Shown here one piece after another: positions 11,817 to 18,502 of a stretch of DNA of 23,013 bases; position 1 is the stretch's first letter, and every line of letters starts with the position of its first letter. The translations under genes and the position numbers were made by a program. This stretch comes from a virus. The DNA lies in IMG/VR virus record IMGVR_UViG_3300031586_000022, positions 1 to 23,013 of that record; one strand, written 5' to 3'. Under the pieces are notes generated by a model, which did not search any database, was not told where the DNA came from, and worked only from the letters and a program-made list of their open reading frames with translations.

Positions 11817-12494
11817 TCAACTATAGGTCACGGCCGCCGTGACCCTGATTTTGAAGCTGTAACCCAATGCGCCGCGCAGCGGCGCGTTCGATTTGAACGC
11901 CTTGACGTTTCCGGCGAAGTCGAGCCGCGTGCCAATCTGAACCGTGTGCGTGCCGGTGCCCGTGTCGGTGATGTCGACCTTGCCGCTGTCGGCGACGGCG
12001 CCGGCGTTGGTGGTGTGCAGAGTGAATGTATCGGCAGAGATATAGTGGACCCAGTAGGTGGTGTTGGCCGACAGGCCCGCCGGCAGCGTGTCGGTGGTCG
12101 TCAGCCGGACCGGCTGCCCGGTCGTCAGCGCGTGGCCCGCGGCGGTGACGACGTCGGTGCTCGCGTTGGCGGTGAACGTCTTCGTGCGCGCTCCCCAGTT
12201 CGGAGCGCAGAGCTGCCAGTTGCCGACGGCGCCTCCGACGTTTCCGCGCACCGCCGTCTGCGTCGCGTCGTTGACAAAGTTCCCCTCGCTGACGATCTCC
12301 CCGTGGTCCACGCAGCCCGAGTTGATGTCCTCGGTAGCATCGGGCGAATCGTGCGAGGTGACGTCAATGTCAACGTCGCTCATCTCGGGCGGGTCGATGT
12401 TGATGAGTTCAGCGACGGTCGTGAACTTCTCGGGGCTCGCAGCGTCACCATACTGGAGCTTTGTCCCGAATCCGGATTTTGCACTGGTCGTCAT
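11817..12494 (-). CDS. Tail tube paralogue with inserted beta domain
   Basis: 225 residues from ATG 12494, chosen because AAAGGAGG lies upstream; a longer reading enters the repeat. MTTSAKSGFGTKLQYGD, LINIDPPEMSDVDIDVTSHD, DINSGCVDHGEIVSEGNF and the C-terminal LDFAGNVKAFKSNAPLRGAL match the tube protein at 11372-11806. Between them, residues about 105-189 form an extra beta domain (VVTAAGHALTTGQPVRL, LPAGLSANTTYWVHYISAD, TDTGTGTHTV) absent from its sister but similar to an insert in the head-tail connector at 13773-14567. Such inserts would project from the tube surface. It may form a minor ring, tail terminus or decorated share of the tube. Confidence 0.85.
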   Translation of the reverse strand: MTTSAKSGFGTKLQYGDAASPEKFTTVAELINIDPPEMSDVDIDVTSHDSPDATEDINSGCVDHGEIVSEGNFVNDATQTAVRGNVGGAVGNWQLCAPNWGARTKTFTANASTDVVTAAGHALTTGQPVRLTTTDTLPAGLSANTTYWVHYISADTFTLHTTNAGAVADSGKVDITDTGTGTHTVQIGTRLDFAGNVKAFKSNAPLRGALGYSFKIRVTAAVTYS

Positions 12495-12511
12495 GGTTCG
12501 TCCTCCTTTTT

Positions 12512-12608
12512 GCCACAGAGCCGCAGAGCGCACAGAGAGAAGCAAACAGCGCTGTTTCTGTTAAAAAGAAAAAGCCGTTGTTCTCCGTGTTCTCCGTGTC
12601 TCCGTGGC
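12512..12608 (-). repeat. CACAGAG inverted repeat, copy 3
   Basis: 97 bases, GCCACAGAGCCGCAGAG to CTCCGTGTCTCCGTGGC, same orientation as the other two. The core contains the perfect 14-base palindrome AAACAGCGCTGTTT. It lies just before the Shine-Dalgarno of the decorated tube gene. Confidence 0.9.
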
Positions 12609-12618
12609 TGATGTTTTC

Positions 12619-13035
12619 TCACACCGACGGCGCGGCCTCGACGTAGTAGATATCAAACTCAACCGCCCGGCCGAAGACGCGGCGCTCGTCGAGGTCGGCT
12701 GATGCCTCGGCGGGCACGTCCGCTTCGTCGGCAAGCAGACATTCCTCTATTGACTCGCCGCCCATCGTGCCGCTCAGGCCGTCGCTGGCGAGCCGCACGA
12801 TATTGGCCAAGTTCATCGCGGCGTTGTAGGTCTCTGCCCAGGAGACGACGCGGAACCGCGCGATAAGCAGCCGCGAGGCGCCGTCGTGCGTGTGCTCACG
12901 GGGGGATCCCATTCTCTGCCAGGTGATGGCCGGGTAGTCGGCGCCCTGGGGCACCCATACGGGATAGACCCTGGCCGCAGCGGTCGAACCGCTTATGTCC
13001 GCCAGGTGTGTGTAAAGCCCCGCTTCAACGCTCAT
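12619..13035 (-). CDS. Tail completion / terminator protein (DUF3168-like)
   Basis: 138 residues. The N-terminal MSVEAGLYTHLADI, RVYPVWVPQGADYPAITWQR and the central RFRVVSWAETYNAAMNLA match the DUF3168/gp17-like fold (L-x-x-H-L, R-V-Y-P...P-Q...Y-P-A-I-x-W). The family completes the tail end or links head and tail in HK97/SPP1-type phages. Its ATG overlaps the stop of the gp10-like gene (ATGA). It is the last connector-module gene before the tube genes, which fits tail terminator function. Confidence 0.85.
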   Translation of the reverse strand: MSVEAGLYTHLADISGSTAAARVYPVWVPQGADYPAITWQRMGSPREHTHDGASRLLIARFRVVSWAETYNAAMNLANIVRLASDGLSGTMGGESIEECLLADEADVPAEASADLDERRVFGRAVEFDIYYVEAAPSV

Positions 13036-13454
13036 CCTGCTTTCGCCTCCCGTGCAATGCCTGCGGCGACCTCGCGCTTGATGGTCTCGCTCGCCTCATG
13101 TTTGCGCGCCTCGAACGCGGGCTCGAGGAACGGCTTCGCCTCCATGCGCGACGTGCCGAACTCGACGAAGGCGGCGTAGTATTGGTCGCCGGTGAACAGG
13201 TTGTCGAACTTGCTGGTGCGGACGGAGATTCCGACGACGCCGCGCTTCTGCTTCTTCATGGCGCGAACCCTGATGGACTTCCTGGTGGCGCCCGTGAGAA
13301 CCGGCGCCCGGCTCTTCGCCTCGCGCTGGATGACCTTCGCCCCCGAACGCAGGCCGCGTTTCAGCACCTTCTTCGCCGCGCGCTTCTCAAGACGACGGAG
13401 CTTGCGGTCAAGAGCCTCGAATCCTTTCATCTCGAGTGTCGCGAGCGCCGCCAT
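13032..13454 (-). CDS. HK97 gp10-like minor tail / head-tail joining protein
   Basis: 140 residues. It starts with KGFEALDRKLRRLEKRAAKK, a basic helix followed by SRAPVLTGATRKSIRVR (the A-P-x-x-T-G-x-L/T-R-x-S/N-I motif) and YYAAFVEFGTSRMEAKPFLE (Y-A-x-F-V-E-F-G-T-x-x-M-x-x-x-P-F-L), both hallmarks of the HK97-gp10 family. These proteins sit between head and tail in siphoviruses. ATG and upstream stop overlap (TGATG), and the downstream start overlaps its stop. Confidence 0.92.
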   Translation of the reverse strand: MAALATLEMKGFEALDRKLRRLEKRAAKKVLKRGLRSGAKVIQREAKSRAPVLTGATRKSIRVRAMKKQKRGVVGISVRTSKFDNLFTGDQYYAAFVEFGTSRMEAKPFLEPAFEARKHEASETIKREVAAGIAREAKAG

Positions 13455-13771
13455 CAGGCCGCCTCCTTGCAGAGCAGTTGCAGTTCGCGGTTGCGCTCCC
13501 CTACATTGCTGACCACATTTATGTCGAAGATGCGAGCGCCGAACTTGATGCGATGGGCGGCCGTGACCCCCGAACGATACCGCAAGCCGATGCGGACCGT
13601 GGTCTCGGCCGCCACCTGCTGCGCGTTGAGGAGTTCGACGCCCGAGAGCGGTTCAATGGACGCCCACACGGTTGCGACGGTCGTCCAACTGTCCACCTCC
13701 TCGCCGACGGCGTTGCGCGTCGGCGTGTTCTCCTGAATCTCCAACTTGTGTCGCAGGTTCCCTGCACGCAT
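13454..13771 (-). CDS. Head closure / head-tail adaptor protein
   Basis: 105 residues. AGNLRHKLEIQENTPTRNAV, EVDSWTTVATVWASIEPLSG and IRYRSGVTAAHRI-like strand, then RIFDINVVSNVGERNRELQL, match the SPP1 gp16/HK97-type head-tail joining family (M-x-x-G-x-L-R-H-x-x-x-x-Q, W-x-x-x-A-x-V-W-A-x-I-x-P, and a final I-x-x-V-x-N-x-x-E-R-x-x-x-L). It seals the portal channel and docks the tail. It starts one base after the connector stop (TGACATG), and its stop overlaps the gp10-like start. Confidence 0.9.
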   Translation of the reverse strand: MRAGNLRHKLEIQENTPTRNAVGEEVDSWTTVATVWASIEPLSGVELLNAQQVAAETTVRIGLRYRSGVTAAHRIKFGARIFDINVVSNVGERNRELQLLCKEAA

Positions 13772-13772
13772 G

Positions 13773-14567
13773 TCAGAAGGTCCTCAGAGCCCAGAGGAGC
13801 GAATCGACCGCCATCGGCAGCGGCCGGGCGGGGACCGGAAGCGTCACGGCCTCGCGATTCTCGAACCAGTGCCCGACCAGAAGCCGCATCGCCGAGAGCG
13901 CCTGGTCGGGGACCGTGCCGCCGATGAAGGTCGTGCCGGTGCCCGCGTCGTTCAGCGTGATCGCCGCGCCCCCCTCCGTCAGAGATAGCGAGACGGTGCT
14001 GCCTGTGGCGCTGACGACGTAGTAGTCGGTCTTCTCGTCGAGCGGCAGGGGCAGTGCCCCGCCACTGTTGCTCAGGCGCACGACGTCGTCGTCGGCGTAG
14101 GTCAGGTCCCCCAGGAGCGTCAGGGTGTTAGCGCTCGCGTCGACGCTGACGGGCGTCGCGTATCCGGCGACGTAGGTGACGGTCACGGCATTGAGTTCTC
14201 TGCGCGTCGATGGCCAGCTCTCGCCGTAGGCGGGCTGGATGCGGGCCGGTTCGCTTCTGCCGTCAACCTGGTAGTCGCTCGACGAGAGGGTCTGCGTGAC
14301 GCCGTCGATGTCGGTGTATTGAATCGAGGTGACCGACGCGAGCGGCGGTCGCGGCAGGCGTATGACGGCGGGGAACGCGTCGAGCGTGAGTCTGAGCGTG
14401 GCGGTGACGAACTGGCGGCGCGTGAACATCTCGGCGTAACCAAGAGCCGCCGTGATGAGCGAGCGGATGAGGGCGTCCGAGTCCGTCTCGGTGACGCGCA
14501 GGTGGAGCTTCGCGTCCTCGACGTGCAAGGGTTCCGCACGGGGCCCACGTGAGAATGTCAGGATCAT
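13773..14567 (-). CDS. Head-tail connector (gp6-like) with inserted beta domain
   Basis: 264 residues. The N-terminal helical part (EPLHVEDAKLHLRVTETDSD, LITAALGYAEMFTRRQF) and the beta part (AVIRLPRPPLASVTSIQYTD, VTVTYVAGY) match gp6-like/DUF3199-type adaptors. The C-terminal helix VPDQALSAMRLLVGHWFENR is also typical. Between Y136 and V219 about 80 residues are inserted (LTYADDDVVRLSN, LPLPLDEKTDYYVVSATGS, LNDAGTGTTF) that normal gp6-like proteins (about 190 residues or less) lack and that resemble the insert in the tube paralogue at 11817-12494. It binds the portal as a dodecameric ring. The ATG overlaps the upstream stop (ATGA). Confidence 0.88.
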   Translation of the reverse strand: MILTFSRGPRAEPLHVEDAKLHLRVTETDSDALIRSLITAALGYAEMFTRRQFVTATLRLTLDAFPAVIRLPRPPLASVTSIQYTDIDGVTQTLSSSDYQVDGRSEPARIQPAYGESWPSTRRELNAVTVTYVAGYATPVSVDASANTLTLLGDLTYADDDVVRLSNSGGALPLPLDEKTDYYVVSATGSTVSLSLTEGGAAITLNDAGTGTTFIGGTVPDQALSAMRLLVGHWFENREAVTLPVPARPLPMAVDSLLWALRTF

Positions 14568-14827
14568 CTTTCCGGTTTCCGTTGTTTCCGACGCCGGGTC
14601 CCTCGTCTTGCCGGCGGGGCCGCCGGCGTCGCGACTGTTTCTTCGGCTGCCGGCTCGGCGGTCGCCCTCTCAGCAGGAGGCCGCACACGCTCGCGCGGCG
14701 CCAAGGATGCCTGTCCGCTCTTCAGAAGCACAAGGGCGGCCGCCTCGGGCAGGTCAATCACGTCACCCGGACCGGCGGTCCCCTGGGGACCGGCCATGAT
14801 GGTCTTCAGCCTGATCTTCATCCTCAT
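14564..14827 (-). CDS. Small phage structural-region protein (hypothetical)
   Basis: 87 residues. MKIRLKTIMAGPQGTAGPGD followed by VIDLPEAAALVLLKSGQA is a small domain often found next to connector genes (a M-R-x-x-x-M-A-G-P-x-G-T-x-x-P-G-x-V-I-D pattern, then a helix with L-x-x-x-G-x-A). The tail is Ala/Glu/Pro/Arg-rich and ends in a basic run (RRGTRRRKQRKPER), probably disordered. ATGA overlaps at both ends. Function unknown; position suggests a head or connector accessory. Confidence 0.75.
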   Translation of the reverse strand: MRMKIRLKTIMAGPQGTAGPGDVIDLPEAAALVLLKSGQASLAPRERVRPPAERATAEPAAEETVATPAAPPARRGTRRRKQRKPER

Positions 14828-15192
14828 CCCACCACAATGTGAAAGGTTCCGGTCTTCGTGTCGCCGCCCTGTGCCACGACGATCTTCACCCGGTCATTGA
14901 CGGCGACGATGTGGTCCTCGACCGGCTCGCCTCCCGCCGCATATAGCGATGCGGTTCCATCGCTCGCGTGCGTCGGCTGTCGGGGGGCGACATTTGCGGA
15001 GGTATCGACGTTCGTGCCGGACCACAGTGCCTGTGCGGTCGCCTCGAGGGTGATGGTGAAATCGACGCCGTCGGCGAAGTCGGTCTTGGCGTAGATGATG
15101 TCGAGAATTCGGCCGGTGATGACGGGCGTGTATCCGGTGGCGTCACCCGACTCGTCGGTCGTCAGGGTGACGACGTGTCGTTCTGCGAACAT
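14824..15192 (-). CDS. Putative head-associated structural protein
   Basis: 122 residues, starting MFAERHVVTLTTDESGDATG. It is all-beta in appearance (VITGRILDIIYAKTDF, VDFTITLEATAQALWSGTNV, DRVKIVVAQGGDTKTGTFHI). The pattern is recurrent in HK97-type head modules between capsid and connector, but I have no family name. A head decoration, spike or neck role is plausible. AAAGGCGCGAATC precedes the ATG. The stop overlaps the next gene. Confidence 0.65.
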   Translation of the reverse strand: MFAERHVVTLTTDESGDATGYTPVITGRILDIIYAKTDFADGVDFTITLEATAQALWSGTNVDTSANVAPRQPTHASDGTASLYAAGGEPVEDHIVAVNDRVKIVVAQGGDTKTGTFHIVVG

Positions 15193-15261
15193 GATTCGCG
15201 CCTTTCGATTGAAAAAGTCCGAGACCGGGGACCCGAGCCCCGGATCCAGGTTTTCAGACGC

Positions 15262-15741
15262 TTATCCCGACGTGACCCAGGTCCCGCGCTTCGCCACGCA
15301 GCGCCATGATGTTGCGGCGACGTTGCACACGAGATGAATGTAGTCGTATTGGATGCTCGTCACCTTCGTGAGAAGAGCGAGCTTGGTCGCGGCAATCGTG
15401 AGATTCGCCCCCGCGATGATCTCGTTCCCGTTGAGGTCCACCTGAAGCAGCAGACCCGCATCCGCCTCGCCGTTCATGATGACGAAGTCCATGCCGACGA
15501 CGCCAACGGGCAGCGTGATCTTGGTGTCGGTGCCGGCATCCGCCGTCACCAGGATCAGCCCGCCGCTGTGGGTCGCGGCGGCCAGCGTCAGGTCGATGGC
15601 AGTGTCGATGACGGTCTTTCCAACAAACTCGGGCGGAATCCCGGCGATAACGGCGCCGGAATCGAGCCGCAGAATCCCGCTGCTCGCGACGACCAGCTCG
15701 TCGCCGCCCTGCTTCCGATAGACCTTGGGTTGGTAAGACAT
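15262..15741 (-). CDS. Putative head decoration/structural protein
   Basis: 159 residues, starting MSYQPKVYRKQGGDELVVAS, then a repetitive Ile/Leu/Ala-rich beta region (SGGLILVTADAGTDTKITLP, GMDFVIMNGEADAGLLLQVD) that reads like stacked short strands, and a Trp/Cys-rich end. Similar starts (M-S-Y-Q-x-K-V-Y-R-x-x-G-G-D-E/x-x-V-V-A-S-G) occur near capsid genes in uncultured siphovirus genomes, in my recollection. GGGGAGCCTC lies before the ATG. A GC-rich hairpin (15769-15801) precedes it by about 30 bases. Surface decoration is my inference. Confidence 0.65.
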   Translation of the reverse strand: MSYQPKVYRKQGGDELVVASSGILRLDSGAVIAGIPPEFVGKTVIDTAIDLTLAAATHSGGLILVTADAGTDTKITLPVGVVGMDFVIMNGEADAGLLLQVDLNGNEIIAGANLTIAATKLALLTKVTSIQYDYIHLVCNVAATSWRCVAKRGTWVTSG

Positions 15742-15768
15742 GAGGCTCCCCTTCCGCTGGTTGCCCCG

Positions 15769-15801
15769 CCCGGGGCTTCACGCGGGGAACGTGAAGCCGG
15801 G
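15769..15801 (-). repeat. GC-rich hairpin before the 159-aa structural gene
   Basis: GGCTTCACG-type arms: GCTTCACG (15775-15782) pairs with CGTGAAGC (15790-15797), extended by one further pair, a 2-base bulge and three GC pairs, around a 7-base loop. No U-tract follows. Likely an mRNA stability or processing element. Confidence 0.6.
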
Positions 15802-15867
15802 GCGAGTAGTCAACAAAGACACGGTGCAACCCCGACCCTTGCTGCCGTCGGGCGGTCCTTCTTGAGC

Positions 15868-16302
15868 TTACGCCAGAGCCGGGCTCACGACTGAGACGCC
15901 AGCAACAATTTGCGAAGCCGCTTCCTCGGTAATGGGCTTCTTGACCCCGCGATAGCGCTCGATGACGACGCCGCCGAGGACGCTGTTGGCGACGGCGCGG
16001 GTGATCGTCGCCGACATATACCGGTGAATCGGCTTGAACACATCGACGATGAGCAGACTGCCGCCTTGAGCTGTGGCCGTGGCCAGTGCCACCGCGCCGG
16101 CGAGCGCAGCGCCGACAGCGTCGGTCGCCGAACCCTTGACCTGCATCGACACGGTCCCGGCGCCAGTGATGACCCCGAGGACACAGATGAAGCGCACGCC
16201 GTCCCACCCGGCCATGTCCACGACTGCAGTATCGGGGTCGGTCTGGCCATCAGCCGTCTGAATGAGCCCGAGCGTAGCAAGCACATCGTTGCTCAGTTGC
16301 AT
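15868..16302 (-). CDS. Putative capsid-associated protein
   Basis: 144 residues starting MQLSNDVLATLGLIQTADGQ, then DPDTAVVDMAGWDGVRFICV, a Gly/Ala/Thr-rich beta region and VFKPIHRYMSATITRAVANS. The D-M-x-G-W-D-x-V-x-F-x-x-x-x-G motif and the ending R-Y-x-x-x-x-x-R recur in small proteins encoded beside HK97-fold capsids, but no named function is known to me. GGAG is six bases upstream of the ATG. It directly follows the capsid gene and could be a decoration or spike-base protein. Confidence 0.65.
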   Translation of the reverse strand: MQLSNDVLATLGLIQTADGQTDPDTAVVDMAGWDGVRFICVLGVITGAGTVSMQVKGSATDAVGAALAGAVALATATAQGGSLLIVDVFKPIHRYMSATITRAVANSVLGGVVIERYRGVKKPITEEAASQIVAGVSVVSPALA

Positions 16303-16328
16303 TGCATTCTCCTTGCATTACCTCGGAG

Positions 16329-16361
16329 ACGGGAGGGCGCCTTGCGGCTCATCCCTCCCGT
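16329..16361 (-). repeat. 9-bp hairpin after the capsid gene
   Basis: ACGGGAGGG and CCCTCCCGT pair perfectly with a 15-base loop, 17 bases past the capsid stop. No U-run follows, so it may stabilise or delimit the capsid message rather than terminate it. Confidence 0.65.
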
Positions 16362-16377
16362 ATCCGACGGGGTTTGG

Positions 16378-17637
16378 TTATGCGAGCGTGACTCGCACGA
16401 ACGCCTCCTCGAGGACCGGCATGCCGTCGAGTTCCATGCGGCCGATGAAGCCGACCTGGTTGGTCTCCGCATACAGCTCGGCTAAGCGCTGCACCGTCAT
16501 GTTGAGGGCGTCGGCGATCCAGTAGTTGTCGAAGTCACCGAGGACGCCGACGTAGAGGCCGGTGGTGAAGGTGTTCGGCGCATACTCGCTCATGTTGAAC
16601 GGGAAGTTGAGCAAGCGGTCCGGCTGCCCCTCTCGCATCGACGTCTGGAACATATACTGGCCGTTGCCGTCCTTCATCAGCGCGATCTGCTTCAAGCCGT
16701 CGCGATGGAAGACCCACTGCGCCCTCCCCCAGTACTGGCCCTTCAGCGCGTACTTCGCATTCACCAGCCCATCGGCCTTGATTTCCGTCTCGGCGTTACC
16801 GGTCGAGACGTCGCGGCCGGTGCTGATGCCGTCGTCACTCGCCGTGAAGACGCCGAGCGGCTGGTTCGCGCCGCTGCCCGTGAGGAAACCCTTCTCCTCG
16901 GTCACGCCGAACTTGTAGGCGAGACGCTCGCGGACGAGCTGCTCGACCGGAATTGCGGAGACCCGTATCAGCTTGTTGGACGACTTGATGCGCTTGGCGA
17001 GCGGGTGCGGGTGCAGCTCGCGCTTCCCGATGGCCATCGTGCTGTCCTCGCTTCCGGTGGCAATCTCGGCGGTCCAGTCCGCATCGGCCGGGTCGGCGTC
17101 AAGCGACGGGGCGCCGAGGGAATCACCGGTGGTCACGGGAATGACGCGCGCGATCTTGCGGATGAAGACGAGGTCGTCGACGGCCTTGATGAGTTCATTC
17201 ACGAACTGCATCGGCGGGACCATGTAGCCGCCGAGGATGTCGCTGTCGGCCTGAAGAGCGCGAACCTCCTCGGCCGAGAAGATGGTGGGGCCGTTGGCGA
17301 GGAAGCGCCGGAACGTCTCCATCCTCTTCTCTGCGCGGTCCTCGCCGGCCGGCGCGGCTGCTGAAGCGGTCTCCGGGTCGGGGAGCTGGTTGCGCTTCTC
17401 GGGGTCCTCGGGCGCGGTCCTGCGGCCGGCGCTCGTCTCGAGCTCGGCTTCCTGGGTGGCGAGCCGTTCGAGCCTCTTGGCGTCGTCCGCACAGCTCTGG
17501 GCGTCATCCATCAGCTTGTCGAACTGCTCGTGTTCCTCGGCGGTCGCCTCGCGCTTCTCCTGTTCGGCTTTCTCATAGAGCGCGCGCGCATCAGCAATGG
17601 CCTTCGCCCGCTTTTCCATCAGTTCCTTGATTGTCAT
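16378..17637 (-). CDS. Major capsid protein, HK97 fold
   Basis: 419 residues. Residues 1-105 are a charged coiled coil (MEKRAKAIADARALYEKAEQ, EEHEQFDKLMDDAQ), the delta or scaffold domain removed by the protease in HK97. ADSDILGGYMVPPMQFVNEL then starts the mature HK97-fold shell protein, with IRKIARVIPVTTGDSLGAPS (E-loop region), GFLTGSGANQPLGVF (the highly conserved G-x-G-x-x-Q-P-x-G motif) and a C-terminal beta/alpha region (NYWIADALNMTVQRLAELYA). AGGAGGTGGGCA precedes the ATG. It has its own candidate promoter (17819-17847) and a strong hairpin terminator in its leader. Confidence 0.96.
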   Translation of the reverse strand: MTIKELMEKRAKAIADARALYEKAEQEKREATAEEHEQFDKLMDDAQSCADDAKRLERLATQEAELETSAGRRTAPEDPEKRNQLPDPETASAAAPAGEDRAEKRMETFRRFLANGPTIFSAEEVRALQADSDILGGYMVPPMQFVNELIKAVDDLVFIRKIARVIPVTTGDSLGAPSLDADPADADWTAEIATGSEDSTMAIGKRELHPHPLAKRIKSSNKLIRVSAIPVEQLVRERLAYKFGVTEEKGFLTGSGANQPLGVFTASDDGISTGRDVSTGNAETEIKADGLVNAKYALKGQYWGRAQWVFHRDGLKQIALMKDGNGQYMFQTSMREGQPDRLLNFPFNMSEYAPNTFTTGLYVGVLGDFDNYWIADALNMTVQRLAELYAETNQVGFIGRMELDGMPVLEEAFVRVTLA

Positions 17638-17681
17638 TGCCCACCTCCTGCTGTCTGACCGGCCGGTGGACGCAAAAAGAA

Positions 17682-17728
17682 AGCGCAGACCACCAGCGTA
17701 AATTGTCTTTACGCGGGTGGTCTGCGCT
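17682..17728 (-). terminator. Strong hairpin with U-tract in the capsid leader
   Basis: Minus strand: AGCGCAGACCACC (17728-17716) pairs perfectly with GGTGGTCTGCGCT (17694-17682). Inside, GCGTAAA (17714-17708) pairs with TTTACGC (17702-17696) around a 5-base loop, with one mismatch between the segments. TTCTTTTTG follows the stem. It is a 20-bp stem with a U-rich tail, the strongest terminator-like structure in the window, placed between protease and capsid genes. Confidence 0.85.
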
Positions 17729-17818
17729 CATCGACGGACGGGCGTTTCTCACCGTTCCACGAAACCAGTCGGGAATCATCGGACCCTCGACCGATTTCGC
17801 AGCTTGAATACCGTAGGG

Positions 17819-17847
17819 AGAATGACCGCAGAAGATGCGGCTGTCAA
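17819..17847 (-). promoter_or_regulatory. Candidate promoter for the capsid gene
   Basis: Minus strand: consensus -35 TTGACA (17847-17842), a 17-base spacer and -10 CATTCT (17824-17819; weak, 3/6). The spacer holds an inverted repeat CCGCA-TCTTC-TGCGG. The start would fall near 17812, giving a ~175-base leader that includes the 17682-17728 hairpin. Except for the hairpin, 17638-17878 holds no credible gene. Confidence 0.45.
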
Positions 17848-17878
17848 GTCGTTTTAACGCATCGGACATGCCGATGCC

Positions 17879-18502
17879 CTATTTCTGCCCTCCTGCGTCG
17901 GTTGACTCGGCCAGGCGGAGCCTCATCGCCATGTTGTGCATCCTGCCGGCAGCCTGAACTGCCTCGTTTTGCCACGATTTCAGGGAACGCACCGCGACGT
18001 CCGTGTCGGTATAAGCAGGATACGTGACCACGGAAACGTCGAACACCTTGACCTTCTCGAGCGTCCGGACGGTCTCCCCATCCTCCGTCGCCCAACTGTC
18101 GCTGACGGTCTCGAAGGCGAAGCTCATCCCGTCGAGATCGCCGCGTCGGATGCTCTCGAGGACATCCCGACCGACGCTCGTGTCCGGCGGGTCGATGTCG
18201 GCAAGGAGCCCCTTCGCGTCTTCGCTCACCCGCAGCGTTCCGGATTTGCGGCGGCCGAGGATGCGCGACGACTCGTGGTCCACCAGCGCCCGCACGTCGT
18301 CACCAGCGGCCAGCGACTCTGCGAAGGCACCCGGCAGGATTCGCTCCCTGAACTGCGAGAAACCCAACGGCAGGCTCAGCTTGTTGAAGACGGCGGCGTG
18401 ACCGACGATCCTCGGCTTCTCGTCGTCGTCACCGCGCAGCTCGAGCAGGGCTACGTCGGCCGACAGATAACGGCGTTCAAGCGACTTCTCCACTTTCTCC
18501 AT
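17879..18502 (-). CDS. Prohead maturation protease (HK97 family, S78)
   Basis: 207 residues. IVGHAAVFNKLSLPLGFSQF, RERILPGAFAESL, RALVDHESSRILGR (catalytic His76), GDLDGMSFAFE (catalytic Ser127) and VKVFDVSVVTYPAYTDTD match the HK97 gp4-type serine protease. It cleaves the capsid delta domain during maturation. It starts 26 bases inside the portal gene's 3' end. Its stop is followed by the capsid leader region. Confidence 0.95.
   Translation of the reverse strand: MEKVEKSLERRYLSADVALLELRGDDDEKPRIVGHAAVFNKLSLPLGFSQFRERILPGAFAESLAAGDDVRALVDHESSRILGRRKSGTLRVSEDAKGLLADIDPPDTSVGRDVLESIRRGDLDGMSFAFETVSDSWATEDGETVRTLEKVKVFDVSVVTYPAYTDTDVAVRSLKSWQNEAVQAAGRMHNMAMRLRLAESTDAGGQK

Noticed and set aside
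15215-15245. Possible terminator CCGGGG...CCCCGG before the 122-aa gene's upstream side
   Set aside because: The stem is only 6 bp and the T-run comes about seven bases after it, so it does not meet the usual form; the gene order argues for continued transcription.
17591-17869. 92-codon minus-strand frame starting MSDALKRLDSRIF in the protease-capsid gap
   Set aside because: It has no Shine-Dalgarno, runs straight through the terminator hairpin and into the capsid gene in another frame, and its protein is not coherent. A short leader peptide cannot be fully excluded.
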